Positions 10,078 through 17,610 of a stretch of 64,000 nucleotides of DNA are shown here, one piece after another. Position 1 is the first letter of the stretch; every line of letters begins with the position of its first letter. This DNA is from Arcobacter sp. F155 (lineage in GTDB: Bacteria; Campylobacterota; Campylobacteria; Campylobacterales; Arcobacteraceae). The position numbers were made by a program, and so were the translations under genes. The notes under the pieces were generated by a model, which saw only the letters and a program-made list of their open reading frames with translations, had not been told where the DNA came from and made no database searches. The stretch covers positions 1 through 64,000 of the forward strand of contig NZ_PDJU01000001.1 in the NCBI RefSeq assembly GCF_004116455.1, written 5' to 3'.

Positions 10078-11070
10078 ATGATAAATATTGAGAAAAAACC
10101 TAAAGTTTTAGTTATTGGTGACTTAATGATTGATTCATACCTTATGGGGTCTTGTGACAGAATAGCAACAGACGCTCCTATCCCTGTTGTTGATGTAACA
10201 AAAGAAGAATCAGTTTTAGGTGGTGCAGGTAATGTTATAAGAAACCTTGCTTCATTAGGTGCAAAAGTTAGTGTAATGTCTGTTGTTGGTGATGATGACA
10301 ATGCAAAACTTTTAAAGCATCTTTTAGATGAAATTCAAACAAAATCTTTTTTGATTGAACAAAAAGGACGTAAAACATCTAAAAAAACTAGAATTGTCGC
10401 AGGTAACTCTCAAGTATTTAGATTTGACCATGAAAGTAAAAATAATATCTCTTTTGATAATGTAAAAAGTCTTTACTCTAAATTAGTTGAAAAAATAAAA
10501 GCATACGATGCAATTTTGTTAGCAGATTATGGAAAAGGTGTTTTAACTAAAGATTTTACTCAAAAAATTATTGCTTATGCAAATAAGAACAATGTTAAAA
10601 CAATCGTTGATCCATATGGAAGTGATTATACAAAATACAAAGGTGCTACTTTAATTATTCCAAATAAAGAAGAAGCACAAGCTGTATCAAACATAGAAAT
10701 CTCTAATGATGATAAGTTATTAGATGCTTTAAAAGCTATTCAAAAAGAGTTTGATACAGAACATGCAATTATAACTTTAGCAGAAGAGGGTATTGCAGTA
10801 TTAAGAGAGAATAAATTATCAGTTATGCCAACTGTTCCATTAGAAGTATTTGATGTAACAGGTTCTGGTGATACTGTATTAGCATCAATTGGATTTTCAC
10901 TAGGGTTAAACAACTCTATTTATGATTCAGTTGAGTTTGCAAACTTAGCTACAGGTGTAGTATTAAGAAAAACTGGAACAGCTACAGTTTCGATTGATGA
11001 AATTCAATCAGACCAAGTATATTTAGATAGAAAATTAATAGAAAAAAACTTAGCTTGTAAAGTAAAATAA
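10078..11070 (+). CDS. hldA: D-glycero-beta-D-manno-heptose-7-phosphate kinase, kinase domain only
   Basis: This encodes 330 residues, preceded by AGGAG. It is a PfkB/ribokinase-family kinase with GDLMIDSYLMGSCDRIATDAP at the N-terminus, VLGGAGNVIRNLASLGAKV, and the catalytic DVTGSGDTVLAS (about residues 258-269). It phosphorylates heptose-7-phosphate at C1 in ADP-heptose synthesis. Many relatives, including Campylobacter, have a bifunctional HldE (about 460-480 residues) with a C-terminal adenylyltransferase. Here the protein stops after the kinase fold, so a separate HldC-type enzyme is expected elsewhere. gmhB of the same pathway lies 4 kb upstream in the same run of genes. Confidence 0.9.
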   Translation: MINIEKKPKVLVIGDLMIDSYLMGSCDRIATDAPIPVVDVTKEESVLGGAGNVIRNLASLGAKVSVMSVVGDDDNAKLLKHLLDEIQTKSFLIEQKGRKTSKKTRIVAGNSQVFRFDHESKNNISFDNVKSLYSKLVEKIKAYDAILLADYGKGVLTKDFTQKIIAYANKNNVKTIVDPYGSDYTKYKGATLIIPNKEEAQAVSNIEISNDDKLLDALKAIQKEFDTEHAIITLAEEGIAVLRENKLSVMPTVPLEVFDVTGSGDTVLASIGFSLGLNNSIYDSVEFANLATGVVLRKTGTATVSIDEIQSDQVYLDRKLIEKNLACKVK

Positions 11071-11089
11071 AACTATATTAGGAAATGAC

Positions 11090-11770
11090 ATGGAAAATAG
11101 TTATTCAGTATTATATGCAGAGGATGATGAAAGCGTAAGAAAGAATTACGTTTTATATTTAGAGAAGTATTTCGATAAGATTTATGAAGCAAGTGATGGG
11201 CTAGAAGCTCTTAACTTATATAAAGATAAGAAGCCAAATATCTTACTTCTTGATATTACTATGCCACAATTAAATGGTTTAGAAGTTATTAGGAAGATTA
11301 GAGAAGTTGACCAAACTACGCCAATTATTGTTTTAAGTGCACACTCTCATAAAGAGTATCTTTTTGAGGCTATTAAATTAAATCTTGTGGATTATTTAAT
11401 TAAGCCAATCAATAGAAATGAGTTTAAAGAAGTTATTGAAAACTCTTTTGAAAGATTAAAAAATGATACAGTAAATGATGAAGATAAAGTTGTAATTAAC
11501 AATAAATGTTACTGGGATGCTAGGTCTAGAATTCTATTCTTTAAAGATAAGATTGTAGATTTAACTAAAAATGAGAGAATCTTATTTGAGTTATTATTAA
11601 ATAAGAAAAATCAAATTGTAAAACCAGAAGAGATTTCTTCATATGTATGGAATACTGAAAATAATGTAAATGATGCTAGTATTAGAAACTTAGTTAAAAG
11701 ATTAAGAAAAAAATTACCTGTAGATATTATTGATAGTATTTATGGTAGTGGTTATATTTTAAACTACTAA
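11090..11770 (+). CDS. OmpR-type response regulator
   Basis: This encodes 226 residues. The receiver domain (about 1-120) begins YSVLYAEDDESVRKNY with the acidic pocket EDD. The phospho-acceptor Asp is in ILLLDITMPQLNG (about residue 55), and the conserved Lys in DYLIKPIN. A winged-helix DNA-binding domain follows (about 130-226), with VDLTKNERILFELLL and ending IIDSIYGSGYILNY. It lies 19 bp after hldA and just upstream of the two-partner secretion genes, with no cognate kinase beside it. Its target could include the downstream TAACGA repeats, but the regulator at 16853-17521 is the better candidate because the same repeats sit in its own promoter. Confidence 0.9.
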   Translation: MENSYSVLYAEDDESVRKNYVLYLEKYFDKIYEASDGLEALNLYKDKKPNILLLDITMPQLNGLEVIRKIREVDQTTPIIVLSAHSHKEYLFEAIKLNLVDYLIKPINRNEFKEVIENSFERLKNDTVNDEDKVVINNKCYWDARSRILFFKDKIVDLTKNERILFELLLNKKNQIVKPEEISSYVWNTENNVNDASIRNLVKRLRKKLPVDIIDSIYGSGYILNY

Positions 11771-11776
11771 TTAAAC

Positions 11777-11815
11777 ATCCTATATCTATAGAAATAGTCT
11801 CTTTTGATATAGGAT
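11777..11815 (+). terminator. Stem-loop after the response regulator
   Basis: ATCCTATATC (11777-11786) and GATATAGGAT (11806-11815) are perfect 10-bp inverted arms around a 19-base loop, followed by AACTTTAAACTTTTT. It lies 7 bp after the regulator stop, so a transcription terminator is most likely. The stem is AT-rich and the loop is long, so an operator is not excluded. Confidence 0.5.
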
Positions 11816-11850
11816 AACTTTAAACTTTTTATTTATTAAATCAACAAAAG

Positions 11851-11882
11851 TAACGACGAAAGTAACGAAAGCTAAATATAAT
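11851..11882 (+). promoter_or_regulatory. tpsA promoter with a TAACGA direct repeat
   Basis: TAACGA occurs at 11851-11856 and 11863-11868 (12-bp period, within the longer repeat AAAGTAACGA). After an 8-bp gap comes a perfect TATAAT at 11877-11882. The second copy covers the -35 region, the classic place for an activating OmpR-type regulator. The same arrangement occurs in the promoter of the regulator gene at 17521. Confidence 0.7.
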
Positions 11883-11934
11883 ACTTGAATATAAGAAAAA
11901 GAGATACGTCTCTTCTTTATTCAAGGATAATATT

Positions 11935-14900
11935 ATGAAACATCTACATGATTATAGCTCAAGATTTAGAATCCTAAAAGGTGGAAAGATAAGCTTAGTT
12001 GTTAGTGCTTTACTTGGAGCAACAACTCTTAGCTTTGCAGCTCCATCTGGTGGAGTAGTTACTTCAGGAAATGCTTCTATAAATCAAGTTAATAAAACTA
12101 CCAACATCAATCAATCCACTTCCAAAGCCTCTATCAATTGGCAAAAGTTTGGTATAAAAGCTGATGAAGTTGTAAACTTCATTCAACCAGATAAAAACTC
12201 TATAACTTTAAATAGAGTAGTAGGAAATGAAAGAAGTATCATAGATGGTGCACTTAATGCCAATGGTCAAGTTTGGATACTTAATTCAAATGGAGTTTTA
12301 TTTGGAAAGAATGCTTCTATTAATACAAGTGGGCTATTAGCTACTACTAAAGATATAAGTGACACTGATTTTCAAAGTGGAAACTATAGCTTTAGTGGAG
12401 ATTCTACTGAGTCTATTATCAATCAAGGTACTATAAAGATAAAAGACAATGGTTATGTGATACTAGCCTCTAATGAAGTAAGAAACTCTGGAGAGATAGA
12501 AGCAGTAAAAGGAAGAGTACAATTAACAGGTGCAGATGAATATACAATAAATCTAAATGGTAATTCTTTAGTTGATCTTGTTGTAGATAAAGGTGTCTTA
12601 GATGCACTAGTTGAAAACTCTGGAACTATACTAGCTGATGGTGGAGAAGTTTATCTAACTACTCATGCAGTAGATGAACTTCTAAGAGGAGTTGTAAATA
12701 ATACTGGAATCATAGAAGCTAATTCTTTAGATAGTATTTCAGGACATGTGGAACTCTTTGCTCATGGGGGAACTGCAAATATTGATGGAACTATAAAAGC
12801 TAAAGGTGGTTTTATAGAGACTTCAGGGACAGAGCTAAATGTAGCTTCTTCAACTTCTATAGAAGCTTCTACGTGGCTTTTAGATCCTGTTAATATGATA
12901 ATAGAATCAAGTGGTGGAACTGACTTAAGTGGATCAAGTGTAAGTGCTACTGCTATTATAAATGCCCTATCTTCTGCGGATGTAGAACTTCAAGCAGATG
13001 AAGATATCACTGTAAATGAAAATATCACTTGGGGTGATGCTACAAAGCTTACACTAACAGCTGGTGATGAGATATATGTAAATGCAACTATAGAAAATAC
13101 CAATAGTACTAATGGTGGAGTTTACTTTAATGCAGTTAATAGAAATGCAGCAATAAAATTTGATGCAACAACTGGAAAAGTAATCATCAATAATATCAAT
13201 CAACTTCAATGGATAAGTCAAGCTTTAAATGGTAATTATGAGTTAGGCTCAAACATTGATGCGAGTATCACAAACACTTGGAATGGTGGAAGAGGCTTTA
13301 AACAAATAGGGGATAACTCTACAAATAATATTGATACAAGATTTACAGGAAGCTTTGATGGTAAGGGATTTGTTATAGATGGTTTGTATATCAATAGAGG
13401 TAGTGAAGATTACGTAGGATTGTTTGGTTATACCAGTGCTTATGGATCTAATAGTGCAAACATATTAAATCTAGGACTGATCAATGTAGATATTAACGGT
13501 GGTATTTCTGTTGGGGGGATAGTGGGTAAAAGTGATAATAACACTTCAATTTCAAACGCTTATGCCATAGGAGAAGTTATCGGCTATAGAATTGTTGGAG
13601 GATTAGTTGGGGATAGTAACTACCTAACCATCACAAACTCCTACTCTACAGGAGATGTTAGTGGAGAAAGTCATTCGATAGGAGGATTAATTGGATATGG
13701 TACACATACAACAATTTCTAACTCTTATGCTGCAGGAGAAGTTACAGGTATAAATAGTATTGGTGGGTTAATAGGAACTTCTGATACTAGTACAATAAAT
13801 AATTCTTATGCTACAGGAACAGTAACTGGAACTGGTGTTCATGTTGGAGGGTTAGTTGGAAGTAGTTTAATTGATGGTGTGTTAAACATCAACAACTCAT
13901 ATTGGGATATAGACACCACAGGACAAACCAATGGTGTAGGAAATGCTTCATCAGCAGGAGCTTTAGGAATCTACAGCTCAACCAACACAATCAATGCTTT
14001 TAATGAAGCCACTTACGCAGGCTTTGATTTTAGTAATGATTGGATTATCTATGAGGGGCATACAAGACCACTTTTGAGAACTTTTATGACTGAGCTTACT
14101 GTAAAAGCAAATGATCATACAAGAACTTATGATGGTACTACTTATAGTGGAAATGGAGGTGTGACTTACTCAGATCCCTCTTATGATAGCTCTTTATTAC
14201 AAGGATCTCTTAACTATACTTCAAATGATGATCTAAAAAATGCAGGAACTGCTACAGTTAACTTAGATGGTTTATACTCTTCACAACAAGGATATATTAT
14301 AAGTTATGATACTGGTACTTTAACTACCAACAAAAAAGATATCACAGTAACAGGGAATTCAAATACTACCACTTATAATGGAACTGCACAAAATTCAAAT
14401 GGCTTTACTGCAAGTGGTTTAGTCAGTGGAGAAACTATAGCTGTACTTGATGGAGTTACAGGAGATAGCGTAATTGGGACTAATGCAGGAACTTACAATA
14501 CAAACCTAAGTGGTACAGATGAAAACTACAACATCACTTTTGTAGATGGTAGTTTAGTTATCAATAAAAGGGGTTTAACTTTAGAAGCTTCAAAAGACTA
14601 TGATGGTACAGATGATCTTACAGGCTTTGTAACCCTTGGCAATCTTGTAGGAAGTGAAACACTAGAATATATTGGTGCAAAAGCAAATTCAAGTGATCCT
14701 GTAGCCAATAACTTCATAAAAGAGATCATTCTACAAGATGGAACAAACGGTGGATTAGCTAGTAACTATGAACTTCCTTCACTTTTAGCATATTCAGCGA
14801 ATAATAGTGTTCAAATTGGAGATATTTCTGTTGAGCCAACTATGCCTGATTTAACTAGTGTTATAACCCCAATTGCTAATCAAACAGTATTAACAAATAA

Positions 14901-15102
14901 AGATATCGAAGCATTACTCAAAAGTGAAGTAGATATGCAAACTCTCTTCCAACAGCTAAATACAAATGAACTAGCTCTTATCCCCGGTGTTGTTTTACAA
15001 ATGTTAAACGGTGGTATCAATATTCCCTTTGGAAATAAACAACAGTTTAGTTTAGACAATAGCAATAATCAAGATGATGAAAAAGAAGAAAAGTCAATTT
15101 AA
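11935..15102 (+). CDS. Two-partner secretion exoprotein (TpsA, filamentous hemagglutinin-like)
   Basis: This encodes 1055 residues. An extended N-terminal signal (about 1-36, MKHLHDYSSRFRILKGGKIS then a hydrophobic stretch ending SFAA) is followed by the TPS secretion domain (about 40-300). The latter has NINQSTSKASINWQKFGI, SNGVLFGKNASI and repeated N-x-G turns of a beta-helix. GLUG-type repeats (GGLIGYGTHTTISNSYA and similar, about 520-650) and YDG/MBG-like repeats (RTYDGTTYSGNGG, TTTYNGTAQNSNG, KDYDGTDDLTGF, about 720-960) follow. The charged C-terminus has no anchor. It should be exported by the Sec system and then through TpsB at 15117, as an adhesin or released surface protein. No toxin domain is seen at the C-terminus. 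Confidence 0.9.
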   Translation: MKHLHDYSSRFRILKGGKISLVVSALLGATTLSFAAPSGGVVTSGNASINQVNKTTNINQSTSKASINWQKFGIKADEVVNFIQPDKNSITLNRVVGNERSIIDGALNANGQVWILNSNGVLFGKNASINTSGLLATTKDISDTDFQSGNYSFSGDSTESIINQGTIKIKDNGYVILASNEVRNSGEIEAVKGRVQLTGADEYTINLNGNSLVDLVVDKGVLDALVENSGTILADGGEVYLTTHAVDELLRGVVNNTGIIEANSLDSISGHVELFAHGGTANIDGTIKAKGGFIETSGTELNVASSTSIEASTWLLDPVNMIIESSGGTDLSGSSVSATAIINALSSADVELQADEDITVNENITWGDATKLTLTAGDEIYVNATIENTNSTNGGVYFNAVNRNAAIKFDATTGKVIINNINQLQWISQALNGNYELGSNIDASITNTWNGGRGFKQIGDNSTNNIDTRFTGSFDGKGFVIDGLYINRGSEDYVGLFGYTSAYGSNSANILNLGLINVDINGGISVGGIVGKSDNNTSISNAYAIGEVIGYRIVGGLVGDSNYLTITNSYSTGDVSGESHSIGGLIGYGTHTTISNSYAAGEVTGINSIGGLIGTSDTSTINNSYATGTVTGTGVHVGGLVGSSLIDGVLNINNSYWDIDTTGQTNGVGNASSAGALGIYSSTNTINAFNEATYAGFDFSNDWIIYEGHTRPLLRTFMTELTVKANDHTRTYDGTTYSGNGGVTYSDPSYDSSLLQGSLNYTSNDDLKNAGTATVNLDGLYSSQQGYIISYDTGTLTTNKKDITVTGNSNTTTYNGTAQNSNGFTASGLVSGETIAVLDGVTGDSVIGTNAGTYNTNLSGTDENYNITFVDGSLVINKRGLTLEASKDYDGTDDLTGFVTLGNLVGSETLEYIGAKANSSDPVANNFIKEIILQDGTNGGLASNYELPSLLAYSANNSVQIGDISVEPTMPDLTSVITPIANQTVLTNKDIEALLKSEVDMQTLFQQLNTNELALIPGVVLQMLNGGINIPFGNKQQFSLDNSNNQDDEKEEKSI

Positions 15103-15116
15103 AAGGAAAGAAAAAA

Positions 15117-16787
15117 ATGAAAAAAACATCTATACTATTAGTAGCTGCAACATTAAGTTTAAATGCAGCTCCTATTCCAAACATAGGTAATCTCTTAAAT
15201 GAAGCAAAACCACCAAAGATACAGAAGAAAAAAGAGATACTACCTCCTTTAGTGCAAGAGAGTGAAGAGTATAAAAGAACTTTAGAAGATGGAAAGAAAG
15301 TAAAGGTAAAAAAGTTTTTAATAACAGGAGCTATACAACTAAGCAATAAAGAACTAAAAAAGATAGTAAGACCATATGAACAAAAGATGCTTAGCTTTAA
15401 AGATATGAAAGATATCACAGAACTTATCACAAAAGCATATAAAGATAAAGGATACTTTATAGCAAGAGCATATATCCCTGTACAAAACCTTCAAAAACAA
15501 AATAAACTTTTAAAGATAGCAGTTATAGAAGGGGAATATGGAGATTTTGAACTACAAAATAACTCTTTAGTAAAAGATTCTGTTTTACAAGCTAAACTAG
15601 AGGGGATAAAGAAAAATAAGATCATCTCTACAGAGTCTCTTCAAAGAGGTTTGTTACTTATCAATGAGACTCCTGGAGTAAAAGTGATAAACTCCAAGAT
15701 AAAACCAGGAAAAGATGTAGGGACAAGTAGCTTTGTGATAGGACTAGATAGAACAAAACCGTACAATGGATACATCATAGTTGATAATTATGGATCTCCT
15801 TATACAGGAGAATATAGAGCTATGGCAGGTTTAGATATAAACTCCCCTTTTAGAATTGGAGATAAACTTTCCATATCAGCACTTAGTTCAGATGATATAG
15901 GACTTTTAAATGGAAGAGTTGCGTATGAACTACCTTTAAATGGCAGTGGACTAAAGGGTTCAATAAGTTATGCAAAAACCACTTATGAACTAGGAGAAAG
16001 ATATAAAACACTTGATGCTTTAGGAGATTCTGATAGTTTTAGTGCAAATATAAGCTATCCATATCTTTTATCTCCACAAGAGATATTGAACACCTATCTT
16101 CAAACTTCATACAACAAAATGAGCGATGAGATGCGAGCAGTTGATAGTGAACTCAAAAAAAGCACTTTAGTTGCAAAGCTTGGAATTGACTATATGAAAA
16201 GATCACTTATATTTGGGAAATACTCAGAATCTAAAATAGACACCTCTATTAGCTATGGAAGACTAAAGTTCAAAGAGGAACAAGACAGATTGAGTGATCA
16301 AGATAGTGCTAATACAAATGGAGATTTTTCAAAGTTAAATATCGATCTTGAAAACACTCTTATATTAAGTGAAAAATTCACTTGGAAAAATAAGTTACAA
16401 CTTCAATATGCTTTAGGTGATAAAAACCTAGATGGCTCAGAAGATATGAGTCTTGGAGGGATAAACGGAGTAAAACTATATCCATCAGGAGAGGAAAGTG
16501 CAGAAAATGGTTATATCTATACTACTGAATTAACATATAATCTTCCTTCTTCTAGTGGAATCAACTCTAAAATAGGTCTTTTTTATGACAATGCTCGAGT
16601 ATATATGAGCAAAAATATAACCAATGAAAAAAGTAGAACCTTACAAGATATAGGCTTGAGCTATTATGGTAGGTATGAAGATTTTTTTATTAATTCCCAT
16701 CTAGCTTATAAGGTAGGTGCAGCAGATATATCTAGTGAGAATGACTATAACTCAAGATTTATGTTTCAGTTAGGGTATATTTTCTAA
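15117..16787 (+). CDS. Two-partner secretion outer-membrane transporter (TpsB, ShlB/FhaC/HecB family)
   Basis: This encodes 556 residues, preceded by AAAGGAAAG and 14 bp after tpsA. The signal peptide MKKTSILLVAATLSLNAAP is followed by a proline/lysine-rich linker and POTRA-type segments (about 55-205, with VKVKKFLITGAIQLSNKEL and GYFIARAYIPVQNLQ). A 16-strand beta-barrel (about 215-556) follows, ending in the aromatic FMFQLGYIF typical of barrels recognised by the BAM complex. It secretes the TpsA partner across the outer membrane. tpsA and tpsB are clearly one operon, ended by the hairpin at 16793-16820. Confidence 0.92.
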   Translation: MKKTSILLVAATLSLNAAPIPNIGNLLNEAKPPKIQKKKEILPPLVQESEEYKRTLEDGKKVKVKKFLITGAIQLSNKELKKIVRPYEQKMLSFKDMKDITELITKAYKDKGYFIARAYIPVQNLQKQNKLLKIAVIEGEYGDFELQNNSLVKDSVLQAKLEGIKKNKIISTESLQRGLLLINETPGVKVINSKIKPGKDVGTSSFVIGLDRTKPYNGYIIVDNYGSPYTGEYRAMAGLDINSPFRIGDKLSISALSSDDIGLLNGRVAYELPLNGSGLKGSISYAKTTYELGERYKTLDALGDSDSFSANISYPYLLSPQEILNTYLQTSYNKMSDEMRAVDSELKKSTLVAKLGIDYMKRSLIFGKYSESKIDTSISYGRLKFKEEQDRLSDQDSANTNGDFSKLNIDLENTLILSEKFTWKNKLQLQYALGDKNLDGSEDMSLGGINGVKLYPSGEESAENGYIYTTELTYNLPSSSGINSKIGLFYDNARVYMSKNITNEKSRTLQDIGLSYYGRYEDFFINSHLAYKVGAADISSENDYNSRFMFQLGYIF

Positions 16788-16792
16788 TGAAA

Positions 16793-16820
16793 TTCTCTGA
16801 CTTTCTTTTTAGTCAGAGAA
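16793..16820. terminator. Hairpin terminator between convergent tpsB and response regulator
   Basis: TTCTCTGACT (16793-16802) and AGTCAGAGAA (16811-16820) are perfect 10-bp arms around TTCTTTTT. The hairpin lies between two convergent genes and may serve both strands, although the U-tracts are weak. Confidence 0.7.
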
Positions 16821-16852
16821 TAGAAAACTTTATAGTTTCAAAAAGTATAATT

Positions 16853-17521
16853 TTAGACTTTTAAAATATAACCTTCTCCTTTTATAGTTTGTATTTCTAA
16901 ATCAGGTATTTTTTTTCTTAGTCTAAAAAGTAGTTGTCTTCTATTCTCATCATAAGTCATACTATCATGCCATAAAACTAAATCTATATATTCATTTGAT
17001 ACTAAAGTATTTTTATTTTGTATTAATATATGCAAAAATTGTTCTTCTTTCTTTGTAAGTTTAACTTGTTTGCTATCTTTAAATAAAGCTTTGTTTTTTG
17101 AATCATAAATATAGTTATTTAAAGAAATAGGTTCAATTTTATCGCTTAATCCAAAGCGAAAAGAAGCAAGTTTTACCTCCCTTAAAAGATGACTATCTAA
17201 ATAAGGTTTAACTATGTAACCTGTAAAATCTACAATAGAAGCCTCCTCAAGAGTTGAATCATCATGATATGAAGTTAAGAATATAACGGGAACATTAAAG
17301 TTTTTTTGAATTAGTTGAGCTGTTTGGATACCATTTAGTTCTCCTTTGATATTTATGTCTGCAATTATAAGGTCAATATCATTATGTAACATCACTTCAA
17401 TTGCCTGTTCACTTTTACTTGCAATTGCAACAACATCATAACCTGCTAATTGTAGAGTTCTTTTCATCTTTTGAGCAGTCAACATCATATCTTCAATTAT
17501 TAGTATCTTTATTTTTTTCAT
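16853..17521 (-). CDS. Response regulator, receiver plus winged helix, beside the TPS genes
   Basis: This encodes 222 residues. The receiver domain (about 1-118) has KIKILIIEDMMLTAQKMKR, the phospho-acceptor Asp in DLIIADINIKGELNG (about residue 55), and IVKPYLDSHLLRE. The C-terminal winged helix (about 135-222) has VKLTKKEEQFLHILIQN and ends IKGEGYILKV. It is divergent from the sensor kinase at 17611 and convergent with tpsB. The start cannot be moved downstream without losing the first beta strand, yet no ribosome site precedes it, and the -10 box lies only 6 bp upstream, so the mRNA is probably leaderless. Its promoter carries the same TAACGA pair as the tpsA promoter, suggesting autoregulation and control of the TPS operon. 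Confidence 0.9.
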   Translation of the reverse strand: MKKIKILIIEDMMLTAQKMKRTLQLAGYDVVAIASKSEQAIEVMLHNDIDLIIADINIKGELNGIQTAQLIQKNFNVPVIFLTSYHDDSTLEEASIVDFTGYIVKPYLDSHLLREVKLASFRFGLSDKIEPISLNNYIYDSKNKALFKDSKQVKLTKKEEQFLHILIQNKNTLVSNEYIDLVLWHDSMTYDENRRQLLFRLRKKIPDLEIQTIKGEGYILKV

Positions 17522-17527
17522 AAAATT

Positions 17528-17559
17528 ATTTTATCCCTCTATCGTTATATTTATCGTTA
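17528..17559 (-). promoter_or_regulatory. Response regulator promoter with TAACGA direct repeat, probably leaderless
   Basis: On the minus strand TAACGA lies at 17559-17554 and 17547-17542 (12-bp period). An 8-bp gap follows, then TAAAAT at 17533-17528 and the ATG six bases later. Period and gap are identical to the tpsA promoter. The element also lies between this gene and the divergent kinase gene. Confidence 0.7.
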
Positions 17560-17610
17560 TAAGTTTATCAAATTATTCTTTTTATGTTAAACTTTAGAAA
17601 AAAGAGTGTT

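Noticed and set aside
13480-13870. Repeated short units that look like a tandem-repeat or CRISPR-like array
   Set aside because: They are GLUG-type protein repeats inside the tpsA frame, with varied DNA and no equal spacers.
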